From Phycomyces nitens (Eukaryota > Mucoromycota > Mucoromycetes > Mucorales > Phycomycetaceae): 64,000 nucleotides of DNA. Under the pieces are notes generated by a model, which saw only the letters and a list, made by a program, of their open reading frames with translations, did not search any database and had not been told where the DNA came from. The translations under genes were made by a program, and so were the position numbers. How positions within the stretch are numbered: the first letter of the stretch is position 1; every line of letters starts with the position of its first letter. The stretch is taken from the NCBI GenBank assembly GCA_022702545.1, contig JAHRBC010000004.1:1612001-1676000 (forward strand), written 5' to 3'. Below, piece after piece: positions 56,562-64,000 of this stretch.

Positions 56562-58429
56562 ATGACAACAAATCCATCTTCAATCGATTCTAATGATGTA
56601 CAACATCAAAATCTAGAGTTTCTGCTGAATCAGAGTGCAAAGTATGATGTATTCATCATGAATTATTCAGCTAAATTTATTCATTTTTGTAGTGAAATCT
56701 GCATTTATCACCAGGCAATGAAGGATGCCGCTGCGATTGAGAAGAGATTAGAGAACCTGACCCAGTACCGCTTACAATTAAATCGTGAATTAGATCAGCC
56801 TTCGATATTGAGTGAACTAGGTATGTATTGAGCATGGCGTAATAAATGTATATAAACGCAAACCATTTACAATTAAATATCCATTTATTGTCTCTGACCC
56901 TTTTTATTGGATTGTTATTAGATAGTACTATATTATCTACTAGTAATGAATACGAAGGAAAACGAAACCTGTACGTATATATATAAAAATGAATCTTCAG
57001 GGGGACGGTCTAGGGGGAAGATTATTATTTTTTAATCATCAATTTATTATATTAGAGCAGATCTGGCCAAGAAAAAGGCAGCAGCAGGATTACGGAATTT
57101 TGTTTTGGAAACAGCTATTTCAATCAAGGGCAGCCAGAATGAAATCCAAGAAAGCATGAAGACAGCTTTAAAGTCATATGCAGAGACTATCATGATCAAA
57201 CACGCAGAGGACGCAAAGAAGCTAGAGGACGCCATCAGCACTGTAGCAACAGAAAAGGCAGATGCGACTGAGATCCAGAAATTAGCGGTTTCGATTAAAG
57301 AACTCGAGGAAAATCTGACAACTAAACAGGGATCCAAGATGGAAGAGCTCCGTCTTCAAAACAAGGAAGCATTTAAAAAGCTCTATTCAGAAACTGAGAA
57401 TACTATCAAGGAATGGGATGGGCTCAAGTCGATGCAAAAAGACAATCCCATAATAAATGGTGTTTCAAAGAAGGTGCTCCAGATGCTTCAAGATCAAAAT
57501 AGAGCTGTACTCCAACCACAGGTTGAACCAATCGACCCTGCAAGAGTACAGAAACTGATAACAGAATCACCAGATATAAAATCACTTAAGACCCAATTGG
57601 AGCAAGTCAAGGTGTCAGCACACGCAGAGGCTGCCAAGAACGCACTGCGAACTCAAATAGAACAGAGGGATGAGATTATCCGCGAACTAACAGAACAATT
57701 GGCAGACATCAAGGCTAAGCAAGAAGGCACACAGTCGTTTATTAACGCTATAAGGAGTCAAGAAAATAATACCAGTGGACCTAATATTGATAATGCAAGG
57801 ATGGAGAGTGCAATTAAACGAGTCGATGAGCTGAGCAGAGACATGAACTTGATACAAAACAAGGTATCTTCAATGGATACTATGGCAAACCTGAGGCAAA
57901 GAGAGATGCAACGACTATCAGAAAAAGTTGGAAACGAAGATTCAGTAGACGGAAACAGAAAGAGGCGACGGGTTAATACGGATGATGGCGTATCTGATAT
58001 GATTGACAAAAGAACTCGAGATCTGGAAACAAAACTTGACCAGCTTACAGATTATGTATACCAATTCAGATCAACAGTACTGAGTCTATCATTTCCAACT
58101 GAACTCGAGACAAGTCTAAAAGACATTGAACAAATCCTAAAGTAAAGAGCTACCTGGGATAATACAAGCAGATGTCTTAATACTTTTTCTTTCCTAGGAA
58201 CCACGAACATTTTATTGCTTATTTGGTAGATCCAATAGCTGCTTCAAAAGGCTCGGATGTTAACGAACTCATTGGAAAAGAAGCTGTAAATGGAACCGAT
58301 CTGCCTAATCTATCACCAGCAATGTTAGAAGCTATCAACAAAACTGTCGAGGATTCTGTGGCTGAAGCTACTCGTCCACTTATCCAGACAATCCGTAGCT
58401 TGCAGGAGAGACTTGAGAACCAACGTTAG
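56562..58429 (+). CDS. Coiled-coil protein of unknown function
   Basis: Spliced CDS join(56562..56820,57061..58141,58198..58429), 523 aa. No named family was recognised. Seen: a short N-terminal helical part, then nearly continuous charged, Ala/Glu/Lys/Gln-rich heptad-like sequence over about residues 85-435 (for example QKLAVSIKELEENLTTKQ, LRTQIEQRDEIIRELTEQLA, QREMQRLSEKVG), a basic NRKRRRV cluster near residue 388 that could be a nuclear localisation signal, then a last exon with SPAMLEAINKTVEDSVAEA and a C-terminal helix. The acceptor of exon 2 at 57,061 and the donor at 58,141 were chosen because only these keep the coiled-coil frame. A structural role in the nucleus or at chromatin is possible but unproven. 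Confidence 0.72.
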
Positions 58430-59663
58430 TATTCAATTTCAAGAAAAAACAAAGTATATATTTTGTACATGTTATGTTTTATCGTTCTTGTCAGCAAGTT
58501 TTATATAAGTCAATTATCAGTCAACCCTAAAAGACATTTCAAATCATTATTACCATTTATGAATGGAAAGTAACATTAAATAAAAGAAATCATTGGACTT
58601 TTTCATTCATTCATTCAGCAGTAAAGGCATTCAAAGTAGTTCTCATTCTTGTTATATCAAAGAAATATTCTAAAGTTGAATTGTACACAAGCGTATTGTT
58701 TGTAGATTGTTGATTGTAAAGAGTCCAAGTCTACCATAGGTTATGGATCGATTCTTTTTTATACAAGAATCTGTTTAGCTTTTGATTTCTTACCAAAAAT
58801 TAACAACATAATATTATATATATATATACACTACATTGCTTTAATTATCCTTAGAAAGATCAAATGTTATGAGTCGAATAGACCAACTTGTTTTATTGGT
58901 AGCAAGAAATTCATCCTGGTGCAGAAAGCACTACAAATATTGATAAATCAGGACATTTTATTCTCCTGTTTATATATTTGGATATACGAGAAACTATGTG
59001 TATTGTCCTCCCTAAAACTTTGGGCAGAATATATAAAGCAAAACCGAAATCTATGTGATGTAGGAGTGTTGTACCTTTTACCCAAGATATTTGATCTTTT
59101 TTTTAAAAAAATAAAAAAATGGACAAAATTTGAAAATGCCAAAATAATTTGCTTTATGGATCATCCCAAATAATAATAATAATAATAGTTGAATGTATTG
59201 GCCTATATAAATTCTGTATAATATTTGGGTTCTTGAAAACAGGCTATATCATTAAACACATTGGCTTTTTTTTTAAATAATAATAATAATAATAATCACA
59301 TTATCTTTATAGTCTTTAATCTCTTGTTTCTACTCTAGATACAAGCCAAAAGGTTAGAACCATGGACATGAATATGCCAATTGATAAATAAAAATAAAAA
59401 TAAAAAGGAAAATGTTCATTTGAACAAATGGTTCGTTTATAAATATAAAATTTGTACTATATTTTTATTGGATTTAAAATATCCACTGCAGATTATTGAT
59501 GTGTAGCAGGGCTTCAAAGTGTATATAAAGCTAATGAATTGTAAAAGGACTGTATACGATAAGAGAGAAAACTTGATAGTGTAAAGAAAGATACCCCTAT
59601 TGACAAGGTTTACTAATAAGCAATGGAATATTGACCATTTCTATGAGAGAAAATATTTGAAAC
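58430..59663. other. Intergenic region between convergent genes
   Basis: AT-rich, with (TA)n near 58,816, TAA repeats near 59,172 and 59,277-59,295, and AATAAA repeats near 59,388. No gene was recognised; short ORFs overlap these repeats. Confidence 0.5.
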
Positions 59664-60333
59664 TTAGAGCAATTGGGCCATGAGAACCGAAACTCCAATA
59701 GCAGCAACAACAGATCCAGTTACTGTGTGTAGTGAGGATGCACTAGAGTGAGTGACCTGGGCTGTTGAGTTTCCTGCGGTTGCGCCTGATGCCGAAGCAG
59801 GTGCAGCAACAGGGTTTGCGCCTGCTGGAATGGAGTTGCCACTTGTGGCAGGTGTAGTCGAGGTAGTCGAGGTAACCGGACTTGAAGCTGGGACACTTGC
59901 GCCAGTTCCACCATGAATAGAGAACTGGCCGGTAAAGGCCATGTCTGGAGAGGTTCCAAACTCAAAGGCATCTTGTAAATAAAACACAGAGTTTATTAAC
60001 CGGCTGTTTATTTGATTTTGGCACATGCATGATATCCTTACAGTCATCACCATCCGCAAGTTCTGCAGGAATCTTCCAGACATATTTTCCGTCCGAGGCT
60101 TTTATATTCTGAGCCACAGTCATTAGAGGCTGAAGCGCAGTAGAGGGACCCTTTGCCAAAAGAATCTGGGTAATTGTGTCGACTGTAGGGTTAACCCACG
60201 AAATGATTGCTTCTGTGCCGGCCTTGTACTGTGTACCGGTTAGGGGTGATGTGATGGCAATGATGGATGCCTTTTGTGCATTGACAAGGGCCAAGAGAGT
60301 AGCAGAAATGAAAAGTGTGCCGGTAAACTTCAT
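59664..60333 (-). CDS. Kre9/Knh1-domain GPI-anchored cell-wall protein
   Basis: Spliced CDS complement(join(59664..59971,60042..60333)), 199 aa. Proteins with this N-terminal domain (Kre9/Knh1, PF10342-like) are secreted and implicated in beta-1,6-glucan assembly or wall structure. Seen: a signal peptide (MKFTGTLFISATLLALVNAQ); the domain at about 22-115 with ITSPLTGTQYKAGTEAIISW, IPAELADGDDYAFEFGTSPD and FTGQFSI; a Ser/Thr/Ala/Pro-rich stalk of about 60 residues; and a hydrophobic C-terminal tail (VVAAIGVSVLMAQLL) after small residues, the usual layout of a GPI attachment signal. The intron is GT-AG, 70 bp. It neighbours another GPI-type surface protein. Confidence 0.85.
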
Positions 60334-61687
60334 ATTATAAATAAATAAAAAGAACGCGTTTTCGAATGTTGGGTTATTGTTGGTCCAAGGCAGGTATTTA
60401 TACGACGAAGCACTAATTTAATTTTTATTTTACTAAGGAGATATTCACTACATGGTGATATAGAATCTCAGGTCCATCTTACCCCGTCCTTTGGTCTCCG
60501 TGGCATGCAAGAGTCTGCTCTCCTTACTCTCTTTTGAAAATTATTATATCCCCTCGGATGCCTCCTACTATGTCTTACTGTGCCAATATGGCTGTTTGGA
60601 TGCCATCTAATATTCATACTCTATAATCATAATCTTGCCTTTTTGAAAATCAAGATTGAAATTAATATTATTTAATAGCTGCCGTGGCAAGTAGATTGGA
60701 TATATCAGTTTGTCTTTTATTGGATGTTCTATTTGCATCGAAAATCGATCGCATGAATGACTAATTGTGATGTTTGATAAGTTTTTTCTTTTCTTTTCAA
60801 ATCACCATGGGATCAAAAGGAGGAGAATCTGTGAGGAAATAACACTCTTTTCTGTTACAAAACAAGAGAATACGCCGGTATACCCTTGCCATTCAGCTTA
60901 TGGTCAAAAAAGTACCTAATGAAAAGACATATGTTAAGAACACAAGAGCAGTAAACTGCACCGGCATAATGGCAGCTTAGAATCTTGTTACTATTCGTGT
61001 ATAGACTTTTTTATTTTTATTTATTTATTTGGTGATTGATTCTATATTATAGTGTCAAATAAGAGTTATAGTTCTGATAGATTTCCATAGATCCTTATAG
61101 CAGTGCATTAAGCCCTTCCTTTACGACTGCATGTTCTTTGAGGTTTCTTTTAGGAATCGTGAGATTCATGAATGATAAACACAGTGCCACTACTGATCAA
61201 GTTTGATCAGTTCCTTAAAGATAAACTGGCTTGATTTAAACACAATTAGTCGCCTTTTCTAGGCAACAGCGTATCCTCTCTAATCGCAATCTAATAATAC
61301 AGCCTCAAAAAAGTCTTGGCCAAATTAAAATCAATATCACTCTGTAAATATCGCGTCCAAAACCAAAGAACTTTATACAAAGGCCAGTTTGTATGTCAGG
61401 TGAGCAAGACAATAGAAGAGCCTTGATAATTCGGCCGTCTATCCCTATTCTGTCTATCAGTCCATTCTAGTCTCAACACAAATAAGCCCGTAGCATGCTC
61501 AATTTATAGACATTAAATATAAAACCTGGTCTATCTGAACAGATCATTATTAAAAGTCGGCTCAAGGACTTGAGAACATACTTCTTAAAGGATAAATGGC
61601 GGTTTGAATCAAACACACCCAATGTGTATATTTATAGTGCATTGTCGATCTTTTAGAGCAGAAAAAATATGCGAGCCCGTTTGCTTT
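60334..61687. other. Intergenic region, promoter side of the Kre9-like gene
   Basis: 1.35 kb, AT-rich. No gene was recognised; an ORF at 61,604-62,017 on the + strand is antisense to the last exon of the LRR gene and is regarded as a shadow. Confidence 0.5.
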
Positions 61688-63782
61688 TTAAAGCAGGGTT
61701 GCAGAAATAAATCCAAATATGATGGTGATCAGTGTAACCAGACCACGAGTGTCCAATTGACTGGAGGCTTTACTGGTTTGCGTATTGTTGGATCTTCTTG
61801 TAGATGCACAGTCCACAGCACATTGGAACGCCAGACTATTAACATCAGTTACCGAATCAGGATCAGAGCAAACCTGGAATTGATTTGGGACCATATAACA
61901 GTATCCCAAAGGCTTTGGTGCTTCAGTAGGAGGGAACTGGCCATTAAACATGTTATAATTCAACGTAAGCAGCTGCAACTTCTGAAGAGCTCCAAGCTGT
62001 GGAGGAATTGGTCCTGACAATCCATTGTGGCTCATCGTTCTACATTTTTTGTTTTTTGTTTTTTGAAATGGCAAACAAGATGAGTATCAGAGACTAAACT
62101 CTTGCATCTAGACATACAGTTTTTGCAATTTAGCTAGGCCGCTAATCTTTTCAGAAAGATTTCCCGTAAGTCTGTTTCTTGATAGGTCTCTAGGAAGCAA
62201 TTGGAATGGAATTGATATTTAAGTTGTGAATATTTATGCTTAATATCATCGTACTTACAGGCTCACCAAGTTAGACAAACCGTAAAGTGACTCTGGAATT
62301 GAGCCATTGAGCATTTGGTGCGACAGTACTCTTATAATGCATGTTAGGTAGGACACTCTTATTTAACTTTACGTCTACTACACTTACAATGATGTCAATG
62401 ATGTGATGGATCCCATTGATTCTGGAATTGAGCCTAAAAGACGGTTTCCTTTAAGGTTTCTAAAGATAATGTTAGGGGATTGACAGTACTTGTAAACACT
62501 TTCTTACAGTGTTGTCAAATGTGGAAGACTACTTCCTATGGTAGCAGGGATTTGGCCTTCTAATTGGTTATTATCTAGATAGCTATTATATGGACACAAA
62601 TGTCGTTAGGTTTGGAAGGATTAAAATGTTGTTTTCTATACTTACAGGACTTCGAGAGAGGGTATTGTTTGGATTGCAACGGGAAATCCGCCCTTTAACT
62701 TATTATTGCTCAAGAATAGCCCTAAGTACAGGGTTCAAGGTCAGTTTTATGAAATAATGGATTTTACTAGCCTACCCTTGAGGGTTGGGATACTACCCCA
62801 AGCAACAGGGACTGTTCCTGTGAATGAGTTGTTCTTTAGATGTCTAGATAATACTAAATAAGCTCATGTTCTTGATAAATTTTGTCTTTTTATTGAACAC
62901 TTGCACGTTTGTCAGAGATGGAAGGCTTCCCAAGACTGGAGGAAGGTCCCCGCCAAGTTTGTTGTAGTCAAATTTGCTTTGGTTATTATTATTATTATTA
63001 TTATTAAAAAAACCGTTTGTATTAATATTAATTCTTGATAACAAGGTCAATCTTACATGGTCTGTAGTTTGATGGCGCTGCTGATTGAATTTGGGATTGA
63101 GCCGGTTATCTCATTGTGGCTCATGTCACTAGACTCTTTGAGTTAGACCTTGGTCTATGATTGTAGACTTACAGATTGACCAGCTCAGGGAAATTGTTCA
63201 GGTTATCTGGCAGCTGGCCGAGGAGATTGTTACGGGAGAGGTTTCTTAAGGGCAATGATAAGCTACTGGAAATCTATTTTTAACACCCAGAATATCCTTA
63301 CATCTTGACTACTTGACCAAACTTGCTACAGTAGACATTGTACCATGAACAGCAAGATGTCATATCGGTGGATTCCCACCCTGTCTTTGTCTTCCAATTC
63401 TCACCGCCTAGCGCTTTGTACCATTGACCAAGGGCTGAGCATGTTGCTTCACTCACAATGCTATTCAGGGGTATCAATATAGGCGTGGTAGGGTCGTCTA
63501 TGCTACTATCAGGAGCCAATGCTGGGTCTTCAGCATCAACCTCATCGGCTGAACCACTGTCATTTGGCCGAATATCTTGCTCTGAAGTCGGTGCAATTGG
63601 ATCAATATCCTGGGCTGGATCGTATTCTAGATCGTCTCCAAGAGGCTCTTCGGTCTCATCTGTGTTACCTGGCTGAGTATCGATTGGTGCTTCTAGACAA
63701 TAAAAGCATAAATGGTACCTTGTGCATGGACGATGGATATTACAATAGCCAATAAGAGCAGGAAAAGAAGTCTGGGATTCAT
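61688..63782 (-). CDS. Secreted, GPI-type leucine-rich-repeat protein with one-repeat exons
   Basis: Spliced CDS complement(join(61688..62039,62118..62189,62259..62330,62388..62459,62508..62582,62646..62721,62776..62843,62905..62976,63057..63128,63173..63265,63302..63692,63719..63782)), 492 aa. Layout: signal peptide (MNPRLLFLLLLAIVISIVHA); acidic Asp/Glu/Pro-rich segment (about 22-90); a cysteine-containing LRR N-cap (CSALGQWYKALGGENWKTKT, then CCSWYNVYC); ten to eleven plant-type 24-residue LRRs (consensus L-x-L-x-x-N-x-L-x-G-x-I-P); a C-terminal Cys region; and a hydrophobic tail (LVTLITIIFGFISATLL) suggesting a GPI anchor. Most LRR exons are exactly 72 nt with phase-2 introns. One intron has a GC donor (62903-62904), and one acceptor is a tandem CAGTAG. 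A surface recognition or adhesion role is inferred. Confidence 0.85.
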
Positions 63783-64000
63783 CAAAGTACTTTAGCAAAC
63801 TATGGGTGAACAAGGAATAAAGGAAAGGGGCGAGGTTATGAGAGATAATGAACACTCTTGTTGGAGGGGAGGTCGTCGAAGATCGTGTGACTGTGATGTA
63901 TACCTACATACAAAGTAATAGGTCAATATATTATGATATTTGTATACAGTCTCTTTGGGTAAGCAATGGCCAGATACAGTATGATGTATGCACTACGCTT

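Noticed and set aside
1..64000. CRISPR arrays, bacterial operons, rRNA genes
   Set aside because: No regularly spaced direct repeats or rRNA-like sequence were seen; spliceosomal introns show a eukaryotic nuclear genome.

Overview
The window looks like a nuclear chromosome segment of an early-diverging fungus. A Mucoromycota/Mucorales-type genome is the best guess, and the genus is not determined. It is AT-rich, with short GT-AG introns of about 45-110 bp, many exons per gene, long AT-rich intergenic stretches with microsatellites, and a gene set of fungal type: a DAL5/TNA1-like MFS permease, HAM1-like protein, a Kre9/Knh1-like GPI protein, an AreA/DUF1752 motif protein, a short gelsolin/severin and Tc1-like elements. 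Exon coordinates were rebuilt by hand from splice consensus, reading frame and family alignment; every spliced CDS given here is a whole number of codons.

Layout. 0.2-9 kb: an MFS anion permease (-), a Nudix-fold mL46-like mitochondrial ribosomal protein (-) and a two-finger C2H2 protein (-), separated by gene-poor DNA. 9-16.6 kb: no convincing intact gene; it holds an 856-bp MITE with long terminal inverted repeats and a TA target duplication, and a stretch of possible membrane-protein exon remnants. 16.6-36.7 kb is the gene-dense part: gelsolin/severin (+), DUF1752 protein (-), a kelch/attractin-like type I membrane protein (-), choline/ethanolamine phosphotransferase (+), APC/C subunit CDC16/APC6 (-, 14 exons), an F-box protein (+), a HAM1-like lipid-binding protein (-), TRAPPC13 (-) and a small secreted I9-like protein (-). 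38.9-54.0 kb is a giant palindrome with arms of about 4.7 kb, near-identical over most of their length. Its arms carry mirrored Tc1/mariner transposase relics, tRNA-derived modules, a 24-bp minisatellite and dispersed repeats. Its right arm is split by an intact 5.47-kb Ty3/gypsy chromovirus with apparently identical 341-bp LTRs and a 5-bp target duplication. 56.5-64 kb: a coiled-coil nuclear-type protein (+), a Kre9/Knh1-like GPI protein (-) and a GPI-type leucine-rich-repeat protein (-) built from one-repeat exons.

The cellular genes are mostly housekeeping and unrelated to one another: phospholipid synthesis, the anaphase-promoting complex, TRAPP trafficking, mitochondrial translation, actin remodelling and the cell wall. 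No operon-like or biosynthetic cluster is visible. The most unusual parts are the palindrome with its recent chromovirus insertion, a second copy of the chromovirus polypurine tract in mid-pol, the LRR gene with phase-2 introns every 72 coding bases, and two probable GC-AG introns.
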